Source of the DNA: JADGAU01 sp045047105
GTDB taxonomy: Bacteria; Pseudomonadota; Gammaproteobacteria; GRL18
Length of the DNA stretch: 41,496 nt
NCBI GenBank assembly: GCA_045047105.1
Contig: JASFYQ010000063.1
Location: 1-41,496 of the forward strand
Direction: 5' to 3'
Each line of letters opens with the position of its first letter. Positions within the stretch are counted from its first letter, which is position 1. Positions 9,836-16,632 of the stretch are shown here, piece by piece. The position numbers and the translations under genes are program-made. The notes under the pieces were generated by a model. It was not told where the DNA came from and ran no database searches. It saw only the letters and a program-made list of their open reading frames with translations.

Positions 9836-10651
9836 ATGAAAAAAACTATAGTAGCCGTTTTTTTTGTAAGTTTAGTTCTGCTTTCCAGCGGGTTTGGAAT
9901 AAATTTTTTATTCCAAAAAGATACTTTGCAGGTAAAGCGGATTGTTATGTTAAATAAATTGCAGGAACAGGATGTAGAGCAATTACAACAATTAGCCAGT
10001 GCAGGTATGAATGGCGGATTTTTTAGCCTGGATATAGATAAATTTAGAGAAAGAATTGAGACACTGGCATGGATTGAGACGGTTTCTGTAAGAAAAAAAT
10101 GGCCAGATACTTTGCAATTAGATATACATGAAAAACAGGTTGCAGCAAGGTGGATAATATCGGACAAAAAAAATAGAACTATCAATAAATTATTACAGGT
10201 TGATTGGAACAAACAAAGTTTATTAAGTAAAAAAGGAATGATGTTTAATACGGTTTTAACCCAAAGACAATATGATAAATACAATAAACTAGCGATTTAT
10301 TCATCGCCAGATGAGCTTGCTTCCAGTGGTTTAGAAAAATGCCAGCAAATTTCAAAACTACTTGAAGTAGTAAAATTAGAAATTAAGCAATGTTTTCAAG
10401 ATCAGCGGCGTTCTTGGTATGTCCATCTGGACAATGGATTTAATTTATATTTGGGGCGTGTTGCAAATAAAGAGACAAATAATAAATATTTGGAAAAAAA
10501 TAATTTAAAAGAAAAGAGTAAAGATAAGATTTTACAAAGAATCACTACTTTTGTAATGGCTTATCAGAAAATTTTAAGAAAACATGAAAAAAATATTGAT
10601 CGAATTGATATGCGTTATACCAATGGATTTTCGATTAAATGGAAGGCATAA
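9836..10651 (+). CDS. ftsQ: Cell division protein FtsQ
   Basis: 271 residues with the FtsQ layout: a very short cytoplasmic start, one membrane helix at about residues 4-24, then a periplasmic POTRA domain and a beta domain. The POTRA region begins around LQVKRIVMLNKLQEQDVEQL and contains the typical LAWIETVSVRKKWPDTLQLDIHEKQVAARW. FtsQ bridges early and late divisome proteins through FtsL and FtsB. Sequence identity in this family is usually low, so order (ddl-ftsQ-ftsA) adds much of the certainty. The C-terminal part is lysine-rich and contains a polar stretch around KETNNKYLEKNNLKEKSK. Confidence 0.93.
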   Translation: MKKTIVAVFFVSLVLLSSGFGINFLFQKDTLQVKRIVMLNKLQEQDVEQLQQLASAGMNGGFFSLDIDKFRERIETLAWIETVSVRKKWPDTLQLDIHEKQVAARWIISDKKNRTINKLLQVDWNKQSLLSKKGMMFNTVLTQRQYDKYNKLAIYSSPDELASSGLEKCQQISKLLEVVKLEIKQCFQDQRRSWYVHLDNGFNLYLGRVANKETNNKYLEKNNLKEKSKDKILQRITTFVMAYQKILRKHEKNIDRIDMRYTNGFSIKWKA

Positions 10652-10696
10652 AAACTATAAAAATGAATATTTATCAAATGCAAAAGGAAAGGGCTA

Positions 10697-11929
10697 ATGA
10701 CCAGGCGTACTGAGAAAAATCTAATAGTTGGTCTAGATATTGGAACTTCAAAAGTTGTGACCATTGTTGCAGAAATAAATACGGCAGGAGAAGTAGAAAT
10801 TATTGGTATGGGTGAACACCCTTCACGAGGAATGAAAAAGGGAGTTGTGGTAAATATAGAATCTACCGTAAATTCAATAAGACGCTCTGTAGAAGAAGCA
10901 GAATTGATGGCAGGATGTGAAATTCACTCAGTCAATGTTGGCATTGCGGGGAGCCATATTAGCAGTATGAACTCACATGGCATGGTGGCAATAAAAGATA
11001 AAGAAGTTACTGATGAAGACGTTGAGCGTGTTATGGATGCTGCTCGAGCGGTTGCTATTCCAGCAGATAGAAAAATAATTCATATTATGCCACAACAGTT
11101 TTTAATTGATGATCAAGAGGGTATTAGAGAACCTGTAGGTATGTCAGGAGTACGATTAGAGGCCAAAGTACATATGGTTATGGGGGCAAATAGTGCAGCC
11201 CAAAATATAATAAAATCAATCCAGCGTTGTGATTTAGAAGTAGAAGATATTATTCTGGAGCAGCTTGCTTCCAGTTATTCGGTATTAACAGAAGATGAAA
11301 AAGAATTAGGCGTATGCCTGGTGGATATTGGTGGAGGCACAACGGATATTGCCATATTAACGGATGGAGCGATACAGCATACCAAGGTCTTCCCCGTAGC
11401 GGGAGATCAGGTTACCAATGATATTGCGGTTGCATTACGGACTCCAACAAAATATGCAGAAGAAATAAAAAGAAAATATGCTTGCTGCTTAAGGCAATTA
11501 ACTAATCCCGATGAAACTATTGAAGTTCCTGGTATTGGTGACAGGCCAACTCGACGATTAGCTCGTCAAGTTCTTGCAGAAGTAGTTGAACCACGCTATG
11601 AAGAGCTATTTAGCTTAATTAAAACAGAATTGCAGCATAGTGGCTTTGAAGATTTGTGTACCGCAGGAATAGTATTAACGGGTGGTAGTTCAAAAATGGA
11701 AGGTGCAATTGAATTGGCAGAGGAAGTTTTTCATATGCCAGTGAGGTTGGGTATACCGCAAAACCAAAAGGGCCTGTCGGATATGATCAGGGACGCAAGG
11801 TATGCAACAGGAGTGGGTTTATTATTATTTTCTAAACGACATAATGATTTATATGAATACAACAATAGTGAAAGTAATATGGGAGGAATTTTTACTAGGA
11901 TTAAACAGTGGTTCCAGGGAGGTTTTTAG
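10697..11929 (+). CDS. ftsA: Cell division protein FtsA (actin-like Z-ring anchor)
   Basis: 410 residues, family-typical. FtsA is an actin-fold ATPase that tethers FtsZ to the membrane and recruits later division proteins. The first phosphate-binding motif is VGLDIGTSKVVTIV near residue 11, the second is LVDIGGGTTDIAIL, and the adenosine motif is IVLTGGSSKMEGAIELAEEVF. The C-terminus, GGIFTRIKQWFQGGF, fits the amphipathic membrane-targeting helix. A purine-rich ribosome-binding site (AAAGGAAAGGG) precedes the ATG. The TAG stop lies at the foot of a hairpin in the ftsA-ftsZ gap. Confidence 0.97.
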   Translation: MTRRTEKNLIVGLDIGTSKVVTIVAEINTAGEVEIIGMGEHPSRGMKKGVVVNIESTVNSIRRSVEEAELMAGCEIHSVNVGIAGSHISSMNSHGMVAIKDKEVTDEDVERVMDAARAVAIPADRKIIHIMPQQFLIDDQEGIREPVGMSGVRLEAKVHMVMGANSAAQNIIKSIQRCDLEVEDIILEQLASSYSVLTEDEKELGVCLVDIGGGTTDIAILTDGAIQHTKVFPVAGDQVTNDIAVALRTPTKYAEEIKRKYACCLRQLTNPDETIEVPGIGDRPTRRLARQVLAEVVEPRYEELFSLIKTELQHSGFEDLCTAGIVLTGGSSKMEGAIELAEEVFHMPVRLGIPQNQKGLSDMIRDARYATGVGLLLFSKRHNDLYEYNNSESNMGGIFTRIKQWFQGGF

Positions 11930-11960
11930 TCTCATAACAAATTCATTTGTATATGAGACT
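11928..11960 (+). terminator. Hairpin between ftsA and ftsZ
   Basis: AGTCTCATA (11928-11936) is the exact reverse complement of TATGAGACT (11952-11960). Inside it, ACAAA and TTTGT pair around a TTCA loop with one unpaired A. That gives about 14 paired bases starting at the ftsA stop codon. No clean T-run follows (TATCTTTA), so it is at best a weak terminator; it could instead be an RNA-processing or stability element that sets the FtsA:FtsZ ratio. The structure is seen directly; the function is inferred. Confidence 0.55.
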
Positions 11961-12089
11961 TATCTTTAGATTGGTTAATAACAAATTTTTACATATAGGT
12001 TTTAAAAATAGTTTTGCAGCAACAAAGTGTATGGTTTTTAAAATCGGGCAATGATGATAATATAAAAATTATGAATGAGGAGAAGTATA
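11961..12089 (+). promoter_or_regulatory. ftsZ upstream region with weak promoter candidate
   Basis: This stretch before ftsZ is unusually long for this cluster and has no ORF. A possible promoter is TTGCAG at 12014-12019 followed by TTTAAA at 12037-12042 (17-base spacer) or TAAAAT at 12039-12044 (19-base spacer). Neither is near consensus. A strong ribosome-binding site, GAGGAGA at 12077-12083, lies six bases before the ATG at 12090. Separate promoters for ftsZ are common in this cluster, but this one is only suggested. Confidence 0.3.
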
Positions 12090-13256
12090 ATGGCAACGTT
12101 TGAATTGGCAGGCACGCATAATGAACAAGCAGTAATAAAAGTGATCGGAGTTGGTGGTGGTGGTGGAAATGCAGTTGACCATATGGCTAATAGTAGTTTA
12201 GATTGTGTGGAGTTTGTTTGTGCAAATACAGATGCTCAGGCATTAGCAAATAATACTGCAAAAACAGTGATTCAACTAGGAAATGAAATGACTAAAGGAT
12301 TAGGGGCTGGAGCAAACCCTGATACTGGACGTGAAGCTGCAATTGAAGACAGAGATCTGATAATGGAAACAATTGAAGGTTCTGATATGCTTTTTATCAC
12401 CGCTGGTATGGGCGGTGGAACAGGCACTGGAGCTGCTCCTATCGTTGCTGAAATAGCCAAGGAAATGGGTATATTAACAGTAGCTGTAGTAACAAAACCT
12501 TTCCCCTGGGAAGGAAAAAGACGTATGGAAGCAGCAGAAAAAGGCATAGAAGAACTAAGAGAATATGTTGATTCTTTAATTACTATTCCTAATGAAAAAT
12601 TACAATCCGTACTGGGAAAAGGTACTACTTTATTAGACGCGTTTAAAGAAGCAAATAATGTTTTATTAAATGCGGTACAAGGTATTTCTGAATTGATTAC
12701 CCGTCGTGGATTAATCAACGTGGATTTTGCCGATGTAAGAGCAGTTATGTCTAATATGGGAACTGCAATGATGGGAACAGGAAGTGCTGTGGGTGAAGAC
12801 AGAGCAAGGGAAGCTGCTGAACGTGCAATATCAAGTCCTTTACTTGATGATGTGAATATGGCGGGTGCAAAAGGTATTCTGGTTAATATTACTGCTGGAA
12901 TGGACTTAGGTATTGGTGAATTCGAAGAAGTAGGTGAAGCGATTAACAAAATAGCATCAGATGATGCTATAGTTGTTGTTGGTACAGTCATTGAGCCTGA
13001 AATGAGTGGTGAAATGCGAGTCACTATTGTTGCAACTGGAATTGGCAGAGCTACTGATATTGCTGATGCAGAAATTAAACTGGTAAGCTCTAAAACTACT
13101 AAACGAGAAGAGCTGATTCAAGCAAATGAATTATCTGATTTAGAGCATGTAATGCCACAAAAACAAGTAGTTGGTGGAGATATTATAGTAAATAATGAAC
13201 CAGCAGATATGACGTACTTAGATATTCCTGCATTTTTACGTCGTCAAAATGATTAA
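12090..13256 (+). CDS. ftsZ: Cell division protein FtsZ (tubulin-like GTPase)
   Basis: 388 residues from the ATG at 12090, chosen because GAGGAGA stands six bases upstream. An in-frame ATG at 12075 would place that ribosome-binding site inside the gene. FtsZ polymerises into the Z-ring. The GTP-binding tubulin signature GGGTGTG is at residues 108-114, preceded by VGGGGGNAVDHM. The T7-loop region and GTGSAVGEDRAREAAERA follow. The extreme C-terminus LDIPAFLRRQND is the conserved tail bound by FtsA and ZipA. The C-terminal linker is short. Confidence 0.98.
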   Translation: MATFELAGTHNEQAVIKVIGVGGGGGNAVDHMANSSLDCVEFVCANTDAQALANNTAKTVIQLGNEMTKGLGAGANPDTGREAAIEDRDLIMETIEGSDMLFITAGMGGGTGTGAAPIVAEIAKEMGILTVAVVTKPFPWEGKRRMEAAEKGIEELREYVDSLITIPNEKLQSVLGKGTTLLDAFKEANNVLLNAVQGISELITRRGLINVDFADVRAVMSNMGTAMMGTGSAVGEDRAREAAERAISSPLLDDVNMAGAKGILVNITAGMDLGIGEFEEVGEAINKIASDDAIVVVGTVIEPEMSGEMRVTIVATGIGRATDIADAEIKLVSSKTTKREELIQANELSDLEHVMPQKQVVGGDIIVNNEPADMTYLDIPAFLRRQND

Positions 13257-13270
13257 TTTATAGGCTATAT

Positions 13271-13299
13271 TAGAACTTTATGATTGCTTATGGTATTAT
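13271..13299 (+). promoter_or_regulatory. Probable lpxC promoter
   Basis: TAGAAC (13271-13276) and TATTAT (13294-13299) are separated by 17 bases. A TG pair at 13291-13292 makes an extended -10. Transcription would start near 13306, giving lpxC a leader of about 105 bases that contains the hairpin at 13344-13372. The match is partial but well spaced. Confidence 0.45.
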
Positions 13300-13343
13300 C
13301 GCGTGGTTTTATAAATATGCCCGATTAATATATTCCTTTTAAT

Positions 13344-13372
13344 CCTTAGTGCACAAATTTTGTGCTAAAGGA
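13344..13372 (+). promoter_or_regulatory. Hairpin in the lpxC leader
   Basis: CCTTAG and CACAAA on the left pair with TTTGTG and CTAAAGG on the right, with a TG bulge on the left (13349-13351 area) and one extra A on the right. ATTCCTTT upstream (from 13332) could pair with AAAGGAAT (13367 on) instead, so two alternative folds exist. No T-run follows. It may affect lpxC expression; that is inference only. Confidence 0.35.
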
Positions 13373-13411
13373 ATTTTAGGACTAGAAAAATAGAACTACA
13401 ACGAAGAAAGT

Positions 13412-14326
13412 ATGATAAAGCAGCGAACGTTAAAAAATAAAATTAAGGCAACGGGTGTAGGATTACACTCGGGTGAAAAAGTTTACCTAACCTTGCGTCC
13501 TGCCGATGTAGACACGGGTATTATTTTTCGCCGGGTAGATTTGGAAGATCCCGTTATTATACCTGCAAAAGCAGCTAATGTTGGGGATACTACTTTATCT
13601 ACTACCCTGGTAAAAGACGGAGTCAGTGTTTCAACTGTGGAGCACTTGTTATCCGCTATGGCAGGTATGGGTATTGATAATGCATATATCGACTTAAGTG
13701 CATCTGAAGTACCAATTATGGATGGTAGTGCCGGGCCTTTTGTCTTCCTTTTGCAATCTGCTGGTATTGTTGAACAAGATAGTCCGAAAAAATTTATTCG
13801 TATTAAAAAAACTATCCGTGTTGAAGATGGTGATAAATGGGTTAAGTTTGAGCCATATGATGGCTTTAAAGTGTCCTTTGTCATTGATTTTGAACACCCC
13901 GCTATTAATCAGCGTCAGCAAGTTGCTGAAGTTGACTTTTCAACCACCTCTTTTGTTCGAGAGGTCAGTCGTGCCAGAACTTTTGGCTTTATGAATCAAA
14001 TAGAGCAACTTAGAGCAAATAATCTAGCCTTAGGTGGCAATTTATATAATGCCATTGTTATGGATGATGATAGCATTTTAAATGAAGATGGATTGCGTAG
14101 CTCGGATGAATTTGTAAAACATAAAATACTGGATGCAATTGGTGATTTATATTTATTAGGTCATAGCTTAATTGGCTCGTTCAGTGGCCATAAAGCAGGA
14201 CATGAATTAAACAATAGATTATTACGCTCCTTACTTGAAGATCCAAGTTCATGGGAAGAAGTAACCTTTGATGATAATAATCAAGCACCGATTAACTATG
14301 TAAAAACCATGTCATCTCTATCATAA
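13412..14326 (+). CDS. lpxC: UDP-3-O-acyl-N-acetylglucosamine deacetylase LpxC
   Basis: 304 residues, the standard size. LpxC is the zinc-dependent deacetylase at the committed step of lipid A synthesis, which shows the organism makes lipopolysaccharide. The first zinc ligand is H78 in STVEHLLSA. The other ligands are in DEFVKHKILDAIGDLYLLGH, and the general acid/base histidine is in FSGHKAGHE. The N-terminal MIKQRTLKNKIKATGVGLHSG is highly typical. It ends the dcw cluster, as in many gammaproteobacteria, and converges on dciA with a 21-base gap. Confidence 0.98.
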   Translation: MIKQRTLKNKIKATGVGLHSGEKVYLTLRPADVDTGIIFRRVDLEDPVIIPAKAANVGDTTLSTTLVKDGVSVSTVEHLLSAMAGMGIDNAYIDLSASEVPIMDGSAGPFVFLLQSAGIVEQDSPKKFIRIKKTIRVEDGDKWVKFEPYDGFKVSFVIDFEHPAINQRQQVAEVDFSTTSFVREVSRARTFGFMNQIEQLRANNLALGGNLYNAIVMDDDSILNEDGLRSSDEFVKHKILDAIGDLYLLGHSLIGSFSGHKAGHELNNRLLRSLLEDPSSWEEVTFDDNNQAPINYVKTMSSLS

Positions 14327-14347
14327 ATTAGTAATATACTTGAGCTA

Positions 14348-14794
14348 TTATTTTTTAATATGCTGGGCTAATTTTTGTAACGAGAGCTGTAATTCTGGAT
14401 CGTTTATATTCTCTGATAAGGCTAATACCAGGTTTGCAGAGTTATTAGAATAAACTGGTTTTGAGATTTTTACAGCAGTAAGCTGTTTTTGCTTTTTAGC
14501 CTGATTTATTTGTAAGCGTATTTTTCGTAACGAGCGAAAAATATTTATGCCTTTTAGCTGGTTTTTGAGCTGTGGCAGAGCATAACGTAATTTGCTGGCT
14601 ATTAACTGACTAGAGACAACAATAGTAAGGATTTGTTGATGAAAACTGCATTGGCAAATATGAGGCTTAAAGCCTTCAGTTAAAAACTGGCTAACTTGTT
14701 CAGATAAAGCAATATTTTTTGAGTTTTGACTATACAGCCCAGCTAATATTTTTTTATCTTTTCTGGTTTTTTTTGTTAGATGTGGTTTTTTCAT
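14348..14794 (-). CDS. dciA: DciA-like DUF721 protein (putative helicase loader)
   Basis: 148 residues, minus strand. The N-terminal half contains a DUF721-like pattern: ISEQ-type helix, then CQCSFHQQILTIVVSSQLIASKLRYALPQL. Members of this family, DciA, are thought to assist loading of the replicative helicase DnaB in bacteria that lack DnaC. The protein is very basic at both ends (KKPHLTKKTRKDKK; QINQAKKQKQ), as expected for DNA contact. DUF721 genes often sit between lpxC and the M23 peptidase/secA region in gammaproteobacteria, which supports the call. The family is divergent, so the name rests partly on position. Confidence 0.75.
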   Translation of the reverse strand: MKKPHLTKKTRKDKKILAGLYSQNSKNIALSEQVSQFLTEGFKPHICQCSFHQQILTIVVSSQLIASKLRYALPQLKNQLKGINIFRSLRKIRLQINQAKKQKQLTAVKISKPVYSNNSANLVLALSENINDPELQLSLQKLAQHIKK

Positions 14795-14848
14795 AAGCCA
14801 TGTTTTGGTAAAATAAAAAGCCTTTTATTATTAAGTTAATATTATTTT

Positions 14849-15796
14849 ATGAATATTATTATTGTCGGTAAAAATGGTCAAAATGCAAAAAATATAAGCC
14901 TTATTGGTATTATACTGCTAATGCTTTCTCCTTTGCTTATAATAGCTTTTATTTTTTTGTTATATCCCCTGATTGTTTCAAATTCGACGTATTCTAGTGA
15001 CAATCAAGAAGTTCTTCAACTGCTGAAAAAACAGCAAGATCAAATTAATAATTTAACAGGTGAAATACAACAACAAAAAAACAATGTGATACTCAAGCTG
15101 GCACAAATGCAAAGTGGCCTAATTAAGCTTGATAGCCTTGGCAAAAAACTGGTAAAAGTCGCCCGATTAAAAACTTCTGAGTTTGATTTTAGTAAAAAAA
15201 ATTCGATGGGTGGTCCAGTAGATAAAAAATCCACAAAAAATTCAGATCATAAAAGAATTATTGCTATCAATGAAATCAATATTGACCAACGCTTATCAGA
15301 AATTTTAAGAGAACTTAGCTTAAAATCTCAGCAACTTTATTTAATAGAAGCCTTATATGACAATAAACTTTATAGAGAATCGGTAACTCCACAGGGTAAA
15401 CCAACCAAAAAAGGCTGGATTTCATCTTTTTATGGCATAAGAAAAGATCCTTTTACAGGTAAAAATAGCCAACACAATGGTATTGATGTTGCTGCAAAAG
15501 CCAACTCCAGAGTAATTGCCACAGCTACAGGAATTGTTAGTTGGTCAGGTAAGCGCAGTGGTTATGGCAATCTGGTAGAAATTAATCATGGCAATGGTTT
15601 ATTTACCCGCTATGGACATTGCAATAAATTACTGGTTGAAGTGGGGCAAAGAGTAGAACAGGGCGATGCAATTGCAACCATCGGCTCTACAGGGCGTTCT
15701 ACTGGCCCGCATATACACTATGAAGTACTAAAAAATAATGTAAAAATTAACCCCATTAAATACGTTCGTAAAAAGCGTAATACTGCTGAGTTATAA
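14849..15796 (+). CDS. Membrane-anchored M23 (LytM) peptidase
   Basis: 315 residues. A membrane helix lies at about residues 17-43, followed by a coiled-coil-like glutamine-rich stretch (about 52-100) and a C-terminal M23 domain (about 190-305). The zinc-site pattern is complete: HxxxD at H209-D213 and HxH at H288-H290. It is therefore probably an active periplasmic peptidoglycan endopeptidase rather than an EnvC/NlpD-type activator that has lost these residues. It diverges from dciA across a 54-base gap and ends 13 bases before the convergent TlpA-like gene. M23 genes next to secA are common in gammaproteobacteria. The exact cross-link cleaved cannot be read from sequence. Confidence 0.88.
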   Translation: MNIIIVGKNGQNAKNISLIGIILLMLSPLLIIAFIFLLYPLIVSNSTYSSDNQEVLQLLKKQQDQINNLTGEIQQQKNNVILKLAQMQSGLIKLDSLGKKLVKVARLKTSEFDFSKKNSMGGPVDKKSTKNSDHKRIIAINEINIDQRLSEILRELSLKSQQLYLIEALYDNKLYRESVTPQGKPTKKGWISSFYGIRKDPFTGKNSQHNGIDVAAKANSRVIATATGIVSWSGKRSGYGNLVEINHGNGLFTRYGHCNKLLVEVGQRVEQGDAIATIGSTGRSTGPHIHYEVLKNNVKINPIKYVRKKRNTAEL

Positions 15797-15809
15797 CTAA
15801 TACATATGA

Positions 15810-16355
15810 CTACATTTTTAATAGTGGCAGTACATGCTGATCAAAATGTTTTTGTTTAAACATGCCTCTGTAAGTAAAAACAATATTTCCTTCTCTATCA
15901 ATAACATAACTATAGGGGATATGTGCTTTTTTATTAGCCCACTGTGCAAATAATTTAAGACTGGATTCTAGCTTAACATTTGCAAGTAGAATAGGGTAAT
16001 TGATTTTTAGCTCTGCTTTAACTTTTCTAATTCCCTTTTCATCATCTACTGCAATACTCAGCACTTGAAAATTATTATTAGCATATTGCTGTTGATAAGA
16101 TACCAAATCTTTTATTTCATGCAAACAGGGAGCACACCAGCTGGCCCAGAAATTAAGCAAAATAATTTTACCTTGCCATTCGTCCAGTTGATGCCTTTTT
16201 CCATCTAAATCTGCTAATGTAAAAGCAGGAATTTGATCCACATTTTTTGCAATTGCAACAATTTCTGTTGTTTTTGCTTGTGTATTGCTATAAAAACTGA
16301 AAAATACCGACACAAATAATAGGCTAGATAAAGTGGTTGAAATAAAGCTTTTCAT
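15810..16355 (-). CDS. TlpA/ResA-like periplasmic thioredoxin
   Basis: 181 residues from the ATG at 16355, preceded by AGGA nine bases upstream. The frame remains open to an ATG at 16388, but that adds 11 residues in front of a normal signal peptide. The signal peptide is about residues 1-27 (hydrophobic SSLLFVSVFFSF, then TQA). The thioredoxin active site is WCAPC, with C74 and C77. The pattern NFWASWCAPC, then VLSIAVDDEKG and a region with IPYSYVIDREGNIV, places it in the TlpA/ResA group of periplasmic disulfide reductases. Such proteins serve cytochrome c maturation or general thiol repair; no partner gene is adjacent, so the client is unknown. Confidence 0.85.
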   Translation of the reverse strand: MKSFISTTLSSLLFVSVFFSFYSNTQAKTTEIVAIAKNVDQIPAFTLADLDGKRHQLDEWQGKIILLNFWASWCAPCLHEIKDLVSYQQQYANNNFQVLSIAVDDEKGIRKVKAELKINYPILLANVKLESSLKLFAQWANKKAHIPYSYVIDREGNIVFTYRGMFKQKHFDQHVLPLLKM

Positions 16356-16481
16356 AAATTTTTTTCCTAAGAATTGAGTACTGAACAAAGAAGAAATATA
16401 ATAATTAAACCATAGAATAGTTTATTATTCGCTTTAATGACAGCACCAAGCACTATCAAATCAAGCAATTGCATGATAAAA

Positions 16482-16509
16482 TTGAATGGTTTTCTTGTCT
16501 AATTATAAT
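16482..16509 (+). promoter_or_regulatory. Probable secA promoter
   Basis: TTGAAT (16482-16487), a 16-base spacer, then a perfect TATAAT (16504-16509). Transcription would begin near 16516 and give a leader of about 117 bases before the secA ATG at 16633. Confidence 0.5.
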
Positions 16510-16515
16510 CTACCC

Positions 16516-16632
16516 CCATGTGTTAAAAACACTAGAACTTTAGTGGCTTTTAAACTCTGTTGGAAGCAAATTAAATACAGAAAATCTTCTCAACATCAAT
16601 AGTGACAAACAACTAATTTATAGATAAATACC
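16516..16632 (+). promoter_or_regulatory. secA leader with two overlapping hairpins
   Basis: GTGTT (16520-16524) pairs with AACAC (16528-16532). CACTA (16530-16534) pairs with TAGTG (16541-16545). The two stems share the bases CAC, so only one can form at a time. No SecM-like arrest peptide or other leader ORF of useful length is present, and no clear ribosome-binding site precedes the secA ATG. Both stems are only five base pairs, so this is tentative. Confidence 0.3.

Noticed and set aside
9808..10284. A 158-codon minus-strand frame across ftsQ
   Set aside because: It is antisense to ftsQ, rich in leucine, cysteine and serine as expected for a mirror frame, and has no supporting signals.
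10664..10714. A 16-codon frame overlapping the ftsA start
   Set aside because: It has no ribosome-binding site of its own, and its AAGGAAAGG stretch is better explained as the ribosome-binding site of ftsA.
12272..13024. A 250-codon open frame on the minus strand across ftsZ
   Set aside because: It lies wholly antisense to the highly conserved ftsZ, its composition (serine, proline, isoleucine rich) reflects reversed codons, and it has no ribosome-binding site or recognisable domain.
16516..16632. A SecM-like arrest peptide upstream of secA
   Set aside because: The only ATG frame in the leader is two codons long, and no arrest motif occurs.
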